Part shown: positions 1 through 8,634 of the stretch, piece after piece | Layout: every line of letters begins with the position of its first letter | Numbering within the stretch: position 1 is the stretch's first letter | Assembly (NCBI GenBank): GCA_903926465.1 | Contig: CAIYJE010000161.1 | Span: forward strand, 1 to 64,000 | Reading direction: 5' to 3' | Origin: an uncultured Planctomycetales bacterium | Lineage (GTDB): Bacteria > Planctomycetota > Planctomycetia > Isosphaerales > Isosphaeraceae | DNA: 64,000 nt | Translations under genes and position numbers: made by a program | The notes under the pieces: generated by a model | The model's input: the letters and a program-made list of their open reading frames with translations, nothing else | Database searches by the model: none | Told to the model about the DNA's origin: nothing

Positions 1-1
1 C

Positions 2-394
2 GGTGAGGGGACCACGCACACCATTGTGATTGATGTGGAGGGCTGTACCGATCGCGATGAGGCCCGCAAGATTGCGGAAGCGGTGGCGCATAGCCCGCTG
101 GTCAAAACAGCGATTGCGGGTGCGGACCCGAACTGGGGCCGGATTGTGTCGGCCGCCGGTTACGCGGGAATTCCGTTCGCGGAAGAGGAACTTTCACTTT
201 GGGTGAACGAATTCCCGCTGTATCAGAGTGGAATGCCGGTTCCGTTTGACGAGGCTGTGGTTTCGGCCTCAATTCGGGATCAGCGGGAAACTCATTCCCG
301 GCTGTTGTTTACCCGTGGAGAGGGCTCGATCCGGTTCTGGACGACCGACCTTACCGCGGAGTACGTGCGGCTGAACGCCGATTACACGACCTGA
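2..394 (+). CDS. argJ: ArgJ C-terminal part (glutamate N-acetyltransferase / amino-acid acetyltransferase), cut by window start
   Basis: The reading frame is open from base 2 and ends at TGA 392-394, so only about the last 130 residues of the protein are here. ArgJ moves the acetyl group from N-acetylornithine to glutamate in the cyclic arginine pathway, and bifunctional forms also use acetyl-CoA. The visible part has the family's C-terminal signatures: the GEGTTH segment, the DEARKIAEAVAHSPLVKTA helix, and the ADPNWGRI motif followed by an AAGYAG stretch. The autocatalytic Thr cleavage site would lie upstream of the window, so mono- versus bifunctionality cannot be judged. A perfect hairpin lies 30 bases after the stop. 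The family call is firm; the start is unseen. Confidence 0.95.
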   Translation, partial: GEGTTHTIVIDVEGCTDRDEARKIAEAVAHSPLVKTAIAGADPNWGRIVSAAGYAGIPFAEEELSLWVNEFPLYQSGMPVPFDEAVVSASIRDQRETHSRLLFTRGEGSIRFWTTDLTAEYVRLNADYTT

Positions 395-424
395 GCGCCT
401 GGATATCCAGGTTGTCAATATAGA

Positions 425-460
425 GTCTGGAACCGTTCTGGTCCAAGAACGGTTCCAGAC
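425..460. terminator. Perfect 15-bp hairpin between argJ and the opposite-strand gene
   Basis: Bases 425-439 are the exact reverse complement of 446-460, with a 6-base loop. The hairpin lies 30 bases after argJ and about 70 bases beyond the stop of the converging gene, so it could end transcripts from both sides. There is no T run directly after the stem on the + strand; a TTTTT run comes about 12 bases later. A role as a bidirectional terminator is therefore likely but not certain. Confidence 0.6.
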
Positions 461-528
461 AAATAGGATCGTTTTTGATCTACCGTTAATCCTGAAGGCG
501 GTCTTGGTTGAGACGAACGGGGCCTGCC

Positions 529-1125
529 TTACTCACCCGGTTTCGGCTCGGGTCTCTTGTTGGCTGCCGCAAGTGGCCGCAGGATCGAGAGAATTGTGTT
601 CAGGTGGGCAAGTTTGGGTCCAAACCGATCCACAAAATCACTGAGCGTGTAATCGCCATCGAGCAGATTCTCGTGGTGTTCTTCCACGTATTCCGCGAGT
701 TCACGCATGAGGGTGGCGTGGACCGGTTCCAGCAGACCAAGCGCTTGTTTGCAAGAATCAATCACCGGCTCGTGGCCGTTCTGCCAGCGCTCCAGATCGG
801 CAATCTGGCGGGCCCGCTGATCGCGAATGTACTGGATATTTTCGCGCATCAGTTCCAGGTGCTGACGCTGAAAGTCCAGCATCTGACGCTGAGTCTCGGC
901 CAGTTGGCGGGTCACCTCAAGCTGCTGGCTCTGGACGGTGGCAAGGAACTGGAGCAAATTTGCGGCTTCCGCGGGATTGGGCGGTGTAGCCGGCTGGGCT
1001 TGCCCGGTCGGCGAAACTTCCATGCGGTAAGTCCACGGCGGCAATGATGGATTTTCAGCGGACACCGGTGGACTCCTTCGTTCAAGACCGTCGAAGCAAA
1101 GTTCAAACCCGATGAGTTCTGTCAC
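529..1125 (-). CDS. Hypothetical coiled-coil protein
   Basis: I do not recognise a named family. The longest frame starts at GTG 1125 and gives 198 residues; an ATG at 1023 (residue 35) would give 165. Neither start has a clear ribosome binding site. The middle of the protein (about residues 55-115) is rich in Gln, Glu, Leu and Arg with heptad-like spacing, which suggests a coiled coil. The C-terminal part (about 120-185) is acidic and helical and ends in a charged, proline-containing tail. There is no signal peptide or membrane segment, so it is probably cytosolic. It converges on argJ across a perfect hairpin. Codon use and length support a real gene, but a function cannot be inferred. Confidence 0.7.
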   Translation of the reverse strand: MTELIGFELCFDGLERRSPPVSAENPSLPPWTYRMEVSPTGQAQPATPPNPAEAANLLQFLATVQSQQLEVTRQLAETQRQMLDFQRQHLELMRENIQYIRDQRARQIADLERWQNGHEPVIDSCKQALGLLEPVHATLMRELAEYVEEHHENLLDGDYTLSDFVDRFGPKLAHLNTILSILRPLAAANKRPEPKPGE

Positions 1126-1546
1126 CAGACATGGAGACCAGGCTTTAGCAAGAATCTTGTGCCAGGGTGGTTCGGATCAGGTATGGTCCCAGGGCGAAAT
1201 GGCTGGCTGGATCTGAAGTTATGACCTCGGATCCCACTGGTATTTCGCTACAACCCGAATGAACCTTGCCGGGGCACCCTGACGACTCAGATTCCATGTC
1301 AGTCGAGCTTCTATACTATCTTAGCCAAGAGGAGGAGCTTCCGCACAGCCAATACCAGATTCTTGCGACTCCCAATTGGGTAACAACCGGAATCGACTGC
1401 TGACTGGACTCATTCTTGGGTCTCAGGCTGGGAATCGCAGGCTGCTCAGGCAATCGAGCAGATAGGTTTTGTTATGCCCAGAACGAAGGATTACAATTTC
1501 TGGATTGATGGTAGATCCTCCCAAGCCTTTTGGTTTCTGACGTCTG
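1126..1546. other. 421-base intergenic region, no gene seen
   Basis: This gap separates two divergent genes and so probably carries both promoters. I found no convincing -35/-10 pair, no strong hairpin and no RNA fold. One 35-codon open frame starts at an ATG near 1295, but it has no ribosome binding site and no recognisable composition, so I do not call it. Confidence 0.5.
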
Positions 1547-4270
1547 ATGCATGAGCTATCGATCTCGCCCCATGGGCACCTTCTGATCCGGGAGGTGGCA
1601 GATGAGCCTCAGACCTCGAATGTGGCGATCGCAAGTCGGGCCATTCCCGATGGTCTGCTCTCCGCCTATCAGCAAAGCCCTGCGCACGGGATGCTGGTAT
1701 CGGCCACTGAACAGCTAGACGCCACGCTGCCGGCCCCTTTCGAATTCGTACGTGGTCTGGCTCGGCGCTATTTTGCCCACGTGTGTCGGGTGGTACCGGC
1801 GGAGCCTGGAACTCCCCTGCCCCCGGTGCCTGCTCCGGACTCGGCCGAACTGGAAAAGCTGCTGCTTCAGGCTCCGCCCATGACCGGCCTGGAGTATCTG
1901 ACGCCCGATGTGCTGGCAGACTGGTGGCATGCGTTAGACAAGCTCACGCGTGCGGAAATCGCGCGGCACAAAGCGGGTGCTCAGGCCTATTTGAGAGAGC
2001 GGAACCCGGAATGGCGGTTTGTGGGCCGGGTCACGTTTCACCTGGCAGAGAACAAGCGCGACCCGGAACGCCCGTTCGCCTTTCTGGCAACGTATGCCGG
2101 TGGGCTGACCACTCAGGGAAAGGTGCGGCATGAGCCGCTCGCCCGGGCGCTTCAGGAATACGCAGGTGCCCAGAATCGTGCGGCGATGCTGAACCTGTTG
2201 CTGCCGGTTTCCAGAGCCGCCGAACGCTCGGAGTTGATCCGGAATCTGGTGGATACGGGAGAGATCTACCAACCGCTGGCCTGGACGGCGCGTGACGCCT
2301 ATCAGTTCTTGCAGGCGGTGCCTGCGTTGGAAGAGAGCGGTCTGATTGTGCGGGTGCCGGACTGGTGGAACGCCCGCACGCCTAGCCGAGCCCGGGTGAG
2401 CGTCAAGATTGACACCAAGGATGCGAGCCATGTTGGGGTAGACGCTCTGATGCAGTTTTCGGTGGGGGTTAGCCTGGACGGAGAGACGCTGAGCCGCGAG
2501 GAGATGAACCAGTTACTGGCGGCCAGTGGCGGCTTGGTCCCCCTGCGCGGCAAGTGGGTTGAGATTGATGCCAACAAGTTGAAGCAGGCCCTGGCGCACT
2601 GGAAACAGGTGGAACAAGGGGTGCAAAATGACGGGCTCTCCTTTTTTGAAGGGATGCGGTTGCTCTCTGGTGCGCATCTGGGTCGTGGCCAAAGTGAGAA
2701 CCATGAGGCAGAGATCCGGGAATGGACCGGCTTGGCTCCAGGTCCCGAGCTGGAGCGGGTTCTACAGGGTTTGCGTGCGCCAACGGCCGGCCAAGAGAAG
2801 GTCCCGGCGGGTCTGAAGGCACAGCTTCGCCCGTATCAGCAAACCGGCTACGTCTGGCTGCGGTTTGTGGCCAGGCTGGGTCTGGGGGCTTGCCTGGCGG
2901 ATGACATGGGCCTTGGTAAAACCGTGCAGGTGATCTCGCTTTTGCTGGACATGAAGCAGGACAAGAAACCAGGCGACCCGGCCAGCCTGCTGGTGGTGCC
3001 AGCCTCGCTCATAGCAAACTGGAAGGCTGAGCTGGAAAGGTTTGCGCCTGGGCTCACCTATGCGGTTGTGCATCCCTCAGAGCTGGGTGCAAGCGTGGGC
3101 GACGCGAAGGTGGGCCGGGCGGAGGCCCGTACCCATGACCTGGTTCTGACAACCTACGGCATGGTGGTGCGGAACGACTGGATGCGCAAGCACCGCTGGC
3201 GTCTGGTCGTTCTGGATGAGGCCCAGGCAATCAAGAACTCTGGCACCAGGCAGACCAAGGCCGTGAAGGAACTGACGGCCGGCAGCCGCATTGCCATGAC
3301 CGGCACCCCGGTTGAGAACCGGCTCTCGGATTTATGGTCTCTGTTTGATTTCTTGAACCCTGGTTTGCTGGGCACGGCCAAGCAGTTCAGTACATTTGTA
3401 AAGCGGTTGCAAGCCAGCCAGGAGTCGTCTTTCGAGCCGTTGCGGACTCTGGTTCGGCCGTACATTCTGCGCCGCCTGAAAACCGACAAACGGGTGATCT
3501 CCGACCTGCCGGATAAGACCGAATTGAAAGCGTATTGTAACCTGAGCAAGCTTCAGGCATCGCTTTATCAGAAGGCTGTTGAGGACCTTGAAGAGCAATT
3601 GGAATCGAGCGATGGCATGAAGCGTAGGGGAATTGTACTGGCGCAGCTCATGCGGTTGAAGCAGATCTGTAATCATCCCTCGCAGGTGGTTGGCACCGGT
3701 GACTACGCGGCTGATAAAAGTGGCAAGTTCGCCCGGCTTGCCGAACTGGCTGAAGAGATTGCAGCCCGGCAGGAGAAGGTGCTAGTTTTCTCCCAGTTTC
3801 GAGAGATCACTGAGCCGCTGGCAGAGTACCTTGCCACGCTGTTCGGCCGCCCTGGGCTGGTTCTACACGGTGGCACCAGCGTCAAGAAGCGGCAAGAGCT
3901 GGTCAATCAATTTCAGCAAGAGGATGGACCGCCCTTCTTTGTGCTCTCGCTCAAGGCCGGCGGCACCGGGTTGAACCTGACCGCTGCATCTCACGTCATT
4001 CACTTTGACCGCTGGTGGAACCCGGCCATTGAGAACCAGGCGACCGACCGGGCGTTCCGGATCGGTCAAAAAAAGAATGTGCTTGTGCATAAGTTCATTT
4101 GCCGGGGTACGGTTGAGGAGAAGATTGACGAAATGATTACCATCAAGAGCCAGGTTGCCAGCGATGTGATGGGCGAGGAAGGGGCTGGCGAGATGTTGCT
4201 TACGGAAATGGACAATGCTACGTTGATGCGATTTGTGAAACTGGATTTGCAGCAGGCAACCGACGGTTGA
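1547..4270 (+). CDS. SNF2-family DNA-dependent ATPase (DEAD/DEAH-like helicase)
   Basis: This 907-residue protein belongs to the bacterial SNF2/RapA-like superfamily-2 ATPases, which move along duplex DNA and remodel bound proteins rather than unwinding strands. In order it shows an N-terminal region, a SNF2-associated segment resembling DUF3670 (about residues 280-400), the SNF2 ATPase core with motif I DDMGLGKT near residue 451 and the DEAQ Walker B near 556, then the C-terminal helicase lobe from about 745 with GGTGLNL, the HFDRWWNPAIE segment and ATDRAFRIGQ (motif VI). No SWIM zinc finger is visible inside it. Many bacterial SNF2 proteins carry one, and here it is on the next gene, 36 bases downstream. 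The two probably act together on DNA. The ATG start has no clear ribosome binding site. Confidence 0.95.
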   Translation: MHELSISPHGHLLIREVADEPQTSNVAIASRAIPDGLLSAYQQSPAHGMLVSATEQLDATLPAPFEFVRGLARRYFAHVCRVVPAEPGTPLPPVPAPDSAELEKLLLQAPPMTGLEYLTPDVLADWWHALDKLTRAEIARHKAGAQAYLRERNPEWRFVGRVTFHLAENKRDPERPFAFLATYAGGLTTQGKVRHEPLARALQEYAGAQNRAAMLNLLLPVSRAAERSELIRNLVDTGEIYQPLAWTARDAYQFLQAVPALEESGLIVRVPDWWNARTPSRARVSVKIDTKDASHVGVDALMQFSVGVSLDGETLSREEMNQLLAASGGLVPLRGKWVEIDANKLKQALAHWKQVEQGVQNDGLSFFEGMRLLSGAHLGRGQSENHEAEIREWTGLAPGPELERVLQGLRAPTAGQEKVPAGLKAQLRPYQQTGYVWLRFVARLGLGACLADDMGLGKTVQVISLLLDMKQDKKPGDPASLLVVPASLIANWKAELERFAPGLTYAVVHPSELGASVGDAKVGRAEARTHDLVLTTYGMVVRNDWMRKHRWRLVVLDEAQAIKNSGTRQTKAVKELTAGSRIAMTGTPVENRLSDLWSLFDFLNPGLLGTAKQFSTFVKRLQASQESSFEPLRTLVRPYILRRLKTDKRVISDLPDKTELKAYCNLSKLQASLYQKAVEDLEEQLESSDGMKRRGIVLAQLMRLKQICNHPSQVVGTGDYAADKSGKFARLAELAEEIAARQEKVLVFSQFREITEPLAEYLATLFGRPGLVLHGGTSVKKRQELVNQFQQEDGPPFFVLSLKAGGTGLNLTAASHVIHFDRWWNPAIENQATDRAFRIGQKKNVLVHKFICRGTVEEKIDEMITIKSQVASDVMGEEGAGEMLLTEMDNATLMRFVKLDLQQATDG

Positions 4271-4306
4271 GCATGGATTTTCAGACGCCTTTGCGAGGAG
4301 AGAATC

Positions 4307-5434
4307 ATGGGATGGTATGATTTTAATGGATATGGATACAGGCCGTACGTTCCGGTGGCGCAGCGGCGTGCCAATGCGCTCAGGGAAATTGCCAAGCGGT
4401 TCAAGAACGGTAAGAAGGCCTCTCCGGTGTCGATCGAGGGGCGGAAGATCACGAAGACCTTCTGGGGCAATGCTTGGTGCAAGAATCTGGAGAATTACAG
4501 CGATTATGCGAACCGGTTGCCACGCGGACAAACCTACGTGCGGAACGGCTCGGTGGTGCATCTGGAGATCAGCAAGGGGCAGATCAAGGCCCTGGTGAGC
4601 GGCTCTGAGTTGTACGAAGTTGAGATTGAGATCAGCACGCTTCCCAGAGATCCCTGGCAGGCACTCAAAGCGCAATCGGCCGGCAAAATTGGAACGCTGG
4701 TGGAGCTGCTCCAAGGCAAGCTATCCGGGTCGATTATGGAGCTGGTGACGGGTGAGCGATATGGGCTATTTCCCAAGCCCAAAGAGCTTCGCATGGATTG
4801 CAGTTGCCCCGATGGCGCGGGGATGTGTAAACACATTGCGGCGGTGATGTATGGTGTGGGGAGCCGGCTCGATACCAAGCCCGAACTGCTGTTTGAGCTT
4901 CGGGGAGTCGACCACCTGGAACTAATTGGACAGGCGATTCCCGTGTCGCCGGTGGGGGTGAGTGCAGGAGCCACAGACCGCAAGCATGCGCTAGCGGCCA
5001 GTGATCTGGGAGATATCTTCGGCATTGAACTGGGCGATGGATCGCCTGACCCTGAAGAATTGAAACCTGCCCGGGTTTCAAAGCGATCGCAGAAGCCGGC
5101 GGCCCGCAAGAAAGCCGCGGTGACCAAGAAATCCAGCGCCAAGCCAACTGCATCCAAAACGGCCACTAAGCAGAAGCCAGACAAGGCTTTGACTTCCGCC
5201 GCCGCCAAAACCGTCAGGCAGAAAACCACCCGCGCAACCGTGAAGCCGGAGCCTGCGGTAACAACTATTCCAGCAACCAAGGCTGCCAAGAAGCCGACCC
5301 GCGGAAAAACACAGCCGGTGGCGGAAGCTGCGGTTATGGCAACGGTGAAGCGGCCTGCATCAAAAACCGCCAAGCATCAGCCTACGGAATCAAAGCCGGG
5401 AGCTTCCGCCAAGAAGGGGGCGAAAAAGGGGTAG
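4307..5434 (+). CDS. SWIM zinc-finger protein with a lysine/alanine-rich histone H1-like tail
   Basis: The 375-residue product has a SWIM zinc finger near residues 163-180 (CSCPD...CKHI, the CxCx(n)CxH pattern), a domain that binds DNA or proteins and is typical of partners of SNF2 ATPases. The N-terminal 150 residues match the SWIM-protein lead-in (GWYDF...KTFWGNAWC). After about residue 258 it becomes a low-complexity tail dominated by Lys, Ala, Thr, Ser and Pro (KKAA and AKPT-type repeats), like eukaryotic histone H1 tails and bacterial H1-like proteins; this should bind DNA by charge. The gene starts at ATG after GAGGAGAG and follows the SNF2 gene closely, so an operon is likely. The stop is 8 bases from the stop of the converging glycosyltransferase. 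Function inferred: DNA-binding accessory of the SNF2 protein. Confidence 0.88.
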   Translation: MGWYDFNGYGYRPYVPVAQRRANALREIAKRFKNGKKASPVSIEGRKITKTFWGNAWCKNLENYSDYANRLPRGQTYVRNGSVVHLEISKGQIKALVSGSELYEVEIEISTLPRDPWQALKAQSAGKIGTLVELLQGKLSGSIMELVTGERYGLFPKPKELRMDCSCPDGAGMCKHIAAVMYGVGSRLDTKPELLFELRGVDHLELIGQAIPVSPVGVSAGATDRKHALAASDLGDIFGIELGDGSPDPEELKPARVSKRSQKPAARKKAAVTKKSSAKPTASKTATKQKPDKALTSAAAKTVRQKTTRATVKPEPAVTTIPATKAAKKPTRGKTQPVAEAAVMATVKRPASKTAKHQPTESKPGASAKKGAKKG

Positions 5435-5442
5435 TGTGCTCC

Positions 5443-6526
5443 TCAGCCATTCATCGGTTCTTTGGAGCGGCCCGCGACCAAGAGATTGTGATAGATGCTG
5501 GCCCTGGAATCCCAGCTATGATTCTGAATCATGTAGGCGATCGCGCGTTGCCGGCCCCACGGTCGTTCGGTGGCCTCTTGAATCAGATCGGCCACTTTTT
5601 CGTCGTTGCCGTACGGTGAAATCAGGCCCAGTTGCGCCTGTTCTATCAGGTAGTTGTTCGGCACGGAATCTTCGCTAACAACCGGCACTCCGGCCCGAAG
5701 GTAATAGTAGATCTTGCTGCTCTCGTTATGCTGAACTGCGCCTTGGGCCAGCACCAACCCGACATCCGCGAAGTGGTGATAATCCCAGACCTTGTCATTT
5801 TCGACCCCGCCCAGACAGGTGACAACGTCTGGGTCAATCTTGTCAAAGAGCCCCAGGCTCAATAAACATAAACGGATGCCCCGTTGTTTTAGCAACGCTC
5901 CTAGCGTGTTCAGACGCCGTTGCCAGATCAAATTGGTGTCACGCTGGGAATTCAGATAGAGGCTGCCAATGTAGACAGCAATTTTTTCAGGGTAGCATCG
6001 GAACGGGTTCTCGTTTGGTGCCGGAATCTTCCGGTCGACTCCGGTTGGAACCAGCAGGATCTCAGGCTTGTTGCCGTGTTCTTTGAGCCAGAGTTCCCGA
6101 CTTGGCTCGGTCAAAATTGAGACAAACCGGCTCTTCCGCGCAATCTCTTGTTGAATCTCGAACAGGTGCTGCCGTTCTTGCTTGAAGAAGTGAACACCTG
6201 GCGTATCATCGGTCGAGCCAACCACCGACCCGAGCTTGCTGATGATGAACGGGTGGTTGGCTCCGCCTTCTTCGGCCAGAGTTTCGAAGCCACGATGGAA
6301 GAGGGTTTTGACGACGTCGTAGTCGCCCCAGTTGACTTCGGAAAAAGGGACCTGGCGAACCCCCCCCGCTGGTCACGGGTTCCCTTTGTCTAGTGTTCAC
6401 CACCATGTCGACCTGGAATCCAAGCCTGGCCAGGGCTTCCGAGATGCGTATCCATCTCGTGAAGTTCATATGGATCGGTTTGAATTCGTCGAACACTTCC
6501 CGGGTATGGACTGTGGCAATCCGCAT
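5443..6526 (-). pseudogene. Glycosyltransferase (family 4-like) interrupted by a frameshift at a G8 tract
   Basis: Two minus-strand frames make one protein. The N-terminal part begins at ATG 6526 (MRIATVHTREVFDEF, with an FTRWIRISEALARLGFQVDMVV Rossmann start) and leaves frame at a run of eight C on the + strand (6360-6367, G8 in the gene). The rest is open in another frame from the tract down to the stop at 5443, with no internal stop: VPFSEVNWGDYDVVK, then EILLVPTGVD, IAVYIGSLY and a SKIYYYLRAGVPVVSEDSV donor-binding-like stretch. Removing one G gives exactly 360 residues. The fold looks like a GT-B glycosyltransferase with a GT4-like C-terminal half; substrate unknown. The break could be a sequencing error, a true pseudogene, or a phase-variable tract. 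An upstream ATG at 6550 is an alternative start. Confidence 0.8.
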
Positions 6527-6638
6527 GTTCACAATCCTGGAAAGTGCCATGAGAATCTGGAGCCGATCGGGACGTTCGTATTCGCCGGTTCGGGGCAACG
6601 ATGGACGGTCTGCGGAGGAATTTATGCCGGGTAACAGC

Positions 6639-6685
6639 AAAAAAAAAGAGGGACAAGGCGGGGTAAACATCCCCGCGCCTGTCCC
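6639..6685 (-). terminator. Rho-independent terminator after nnrD
   Basis: On the minus strand a GC-rich, slightly imperfect hairpin (6650-6663 against 6671-6685, arms GGGACA/TGTCCC at the base) is followed by a run of T (A run at about 6639-6647 on the + strand). It sits 19 bases after the nnrD stop and upstream of the glycosyltransferase start, so it should separate these two transcripts. Confidence 0.85.
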
Positions 6686-6703
6686 GCAGCATTGCCAGTC
6701 TGC

Positions 6704-7597
6704 TCAGTCTTCGGTTCCCAGGTGGTAGAAGACGTCGCCAAGGCCATCCACGATATCGCCGGCAATCATACCAATCACGCCCGACTGGTCGCGGGCCATA
6801 TCGCCGGCCAGGCCATGTGCATAGGTTCCCAGTACACAGGCATCGAATGGGGAAAGCTTCTGACCCAGAATGGCGGCAATCACGCCGGTCAGGCAATCGC
6901 CAGACCCGCCGGTGGCCATTCCCGGATTCCCAGAGCCGTTGACGTAGGCCTGGTGGCCATCGGTCACAATGGTGCCATGCCCCTTGAGCACAACGACCAG
7001 AGGCGTTTCGGTGTGGTTGGCCAGGCTGGCTGCAAGACTAGCCCGATTCGCCTGGACCTCTGCCACGGTTTTCTGGATCAGCCTTGAGAACTCCCCTGAG
7101 TGAGGAGTCAGAACGGTGGGCGCCTTACGCTTATTCAGAATGGAAATCTGAGATCCAAGGGCATTCAACGCGTCGGCATCCAGAACCAGGGGCACGGCCA
7201 CGTGTTCCACCAGCCAGCCAACCAGGCGATCCAGGCTGGCCGAGCGGCCGAGCCCTGGTCCAACCGCAACCACGTCGCTCTGGGCCACCAAGCGCTCAAG
7301 GTCGGCCTTGGCTCGCTCGAAATCGATCTGGCCATGATCGTCCTGGCTGAGCGGCCAGGTCATGTAAGACGGTTCAAAGGTTGCCACGGTGGGCTGAATT
7401 TCGGCCGGCGATGCCACGCGCACCAGCCCTGCGCCACTTCTAAGGGCCGCTGCTCCGGCCAGACCGGCCGCTCCGGCCATGCCTCGGCTTCCAGCAATGA
7501 TCAGTACCCGACCGTAATCCCCCTTGTGGGAATCTGCGGGGCGGGCTTTGAGCTTGGGGATGGTGGTGACAACGCGAAGTTCAGGAGCTGCGGCCAT
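6704..7597 (-). CDS. nnrD: ADP-dependent (S)-NAD(P)H-hydrate dehydratase
   Basis: NnrD repairs damaged NADHX and NADPHX by an ADP-driven dehydration; it has the ribokinase-like fold of the YjeF C-terminal domain. The 297-residue product shows the family's conserved stretches: KGDYGRVLIIAGS near residue 25-37, GAAALRSGAGLVRVA, VGPGLGR in the middle, VLTPHSGEFSRL, VVLKGHGTIV, and the active-site NGSGNPGMATGGSGDCLTG segment near 215-235 with the catalytic Asp. The epimerase partner (NnrE, YjeF N-domain) is not fused here and not seen nearby. The ATG at 7597 has an AAGAAGG ribosome binding site 5 bases upstream. It lies inside the end of larB (17-base overlap), so the two are translationally coupled. 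Confidence 0.95.
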   Translation of the reverse strand: MAAAPELRVVTTIPKLKARPADSHKGDYGRVLIIAGSRGMAGAAGLAGAAALRSGAGLVRVASPAEIQPTVATFEPSYMTWPLSQDDHGQIDFERAKADLERLVAQSDVVAVGPGLGRSASLDRLVGWLVEHVAVPLVLDADALNALGSQISILNKRKAPTVLTPHSGEFSRLIQKTVAEVQANRASLAASLANHTETPLVVVLKGHGTIVTDGHQAYVNGSGNPGMATGGSGDCLTGVIAAILGQKLSPFDACVLGTYAHGLAGDMARDQSGVIGMIAGDIVDGLGDVFYHLGTED

Positions 7598-8402
7598 CGA
7601 AACCTTCTTCTCTGGAAATCATACGTGCGCCGGCGCGGGCCTGGCCGGCACGTCTTGCAATCAGGCCGGCCACGTGGCCGCCGTTGAATCCCGCATCAAT
7701 ATTGCAAACCACAACATTGGACGAACAGCTATTAAGCATGCCCAGCAGCGCGGCCAGTCCCTGGAAATGGGCGCCATAGCCTATGCTGGTGGGGACGGCG
7801 ATGACCGGGCAATCAACGAGGCCGCCAATCACGCTTGGCAAAGCCCCTTCCATGCCGGCCACCACCACCAGAACGTCGGCCCCGGTCAAGCGGTCGAGCT
7901 TGCCAAAAAGGCGATGAATCCCAGCCACGCCTACGTCGCAGACCAGCGTAACTTCGCAATTCCAGGCTTCGGCCGTGACCCGAGCCTCTTCGGCTACCGG
8001 CAGGTCGCTGGTTCCCGCGGTCACCACCACCACGCGGCCCAGTTTTGGACCAGGGTCGGCTTCCGGCACAATTCTGAAGGTTCGGCCCAGCGGGTGGTAA
8101 TGCCCTTCCGGGAATTCCTGGAGCAGGTCCACGGCCACCTCGGCGGGAACCCGGGTTGCCAGCACTCCGAGCTTATGGCGCTTGAGCGTACGAACGATGG
8201 CGGCAATTTGCTCGCCCGTTTTCCCCTGGCCAAAGATGACCTCAGGGAATCCGCAGCGGATCTGGCGGTGCAGATCCACGGTGGCAAAATCGCCTGTTTC
8301 TTCGTAGGTTGCGGTCGATCGCAGCTTGTGCAGGACTTCCTCTGTGCTCACCGAACCACTTCGATGGGCCTCCAGAAGTTCGGTCAGTGCGTGCGATTCC
8401 AT
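7581..8402 (-). CDS. larB: Nickel-pincer cofactor biosynthesis protein LarB
   Basis: LarB is a PurE-like enzyme that carboxylates and hydrolyses nicotinic acid adenine dinucleotide, the first step towards the nickel-pincer nucleotide cofactor of lactate racemase and related enzymes. The C-terminal PurE-like core is plain: VVVTAGTSDLPVAEEA, the VCDVGVAGIHRL segment, VVVAGMEGALPSVIGGLV, VIAVPTSIGYGA, and NIDAGFNGG near the end. I chose ATG 8402 (273 residues) because a GAGG ribosome binding site precedes it; the frame runs upstream to 8501 without family similarity. Neither larA, larC nor larE is in the window, so the rest of the pathway must be elsewhere if it exists. The 3' end overlaps nnrD by 17 bases. 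Confidence 0.93.
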   Translation of the reverse strand: MESHALTELLEAHRSGSVSTEEVLHKLRSTATYEETGDFATVDLHRQIRCGFPEVIFGQGKTGEQIAAIVRTLKRHKLGVLATRVPAEVAVDLLQEFPEGHYHPLGRTFRIVPEADPGPKLGRVVVVTAGTSDLPVAEEARVTAEAWNCEVTLVCDVGVAGIHRLFGKLDRLTGADVLVVVAGMEGALPSVIGGLVDCPVIAVPTSIGYGAHFQGLAALLGMLNSCSSNVVVCNIDAGFNGGHVAGLIARRAGQARAGARMISREEGFDGRSS

Positions 8403-8634
8403 GGGGTGACCTCGGGGCAAACCACTCAGGCTGGTAGCAACGGACGGCGGATGATTTTCTGTGCCCCTTTTGTATCGTCTCCTGCGCAGAACGGCAACCA
8501 AGCGGAGCCTCAGAGAATTGATCCGCGTATGGGAAGTTCAGGATCGTTCTCTCGCCTCCAGGCCCCTGCTCCGGTATTCTTGAAGTAATCTTTTTCTGAT
8601 CCGGCGTCTCGAAGCGCCCGGAGGCACCTGAACA

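Noticed and set aside
3863-4714. 283-codon minus-strand frame across the SNF2/SWIM junction
   Set aside because: It runs through conserved SNF2 helicase motifs and the SWIM start on the other strand; no family resemblance and no ribosome site.
4534-5373. 279-codon minus-strand frame opposite the SWIM gene
   Set aside because: It is antisense to the Lys/Ala-rich tail; GC-rich repeats keep the opposite frame open. The SWIM finger on the + strand is decisive.
7524-8588. 354-codon + frame opposite larB
   Set aside because: Antisense to a clear PurE-like domain; composition (many Gly, His, Ala, Gln) is typical of a shadow frame.
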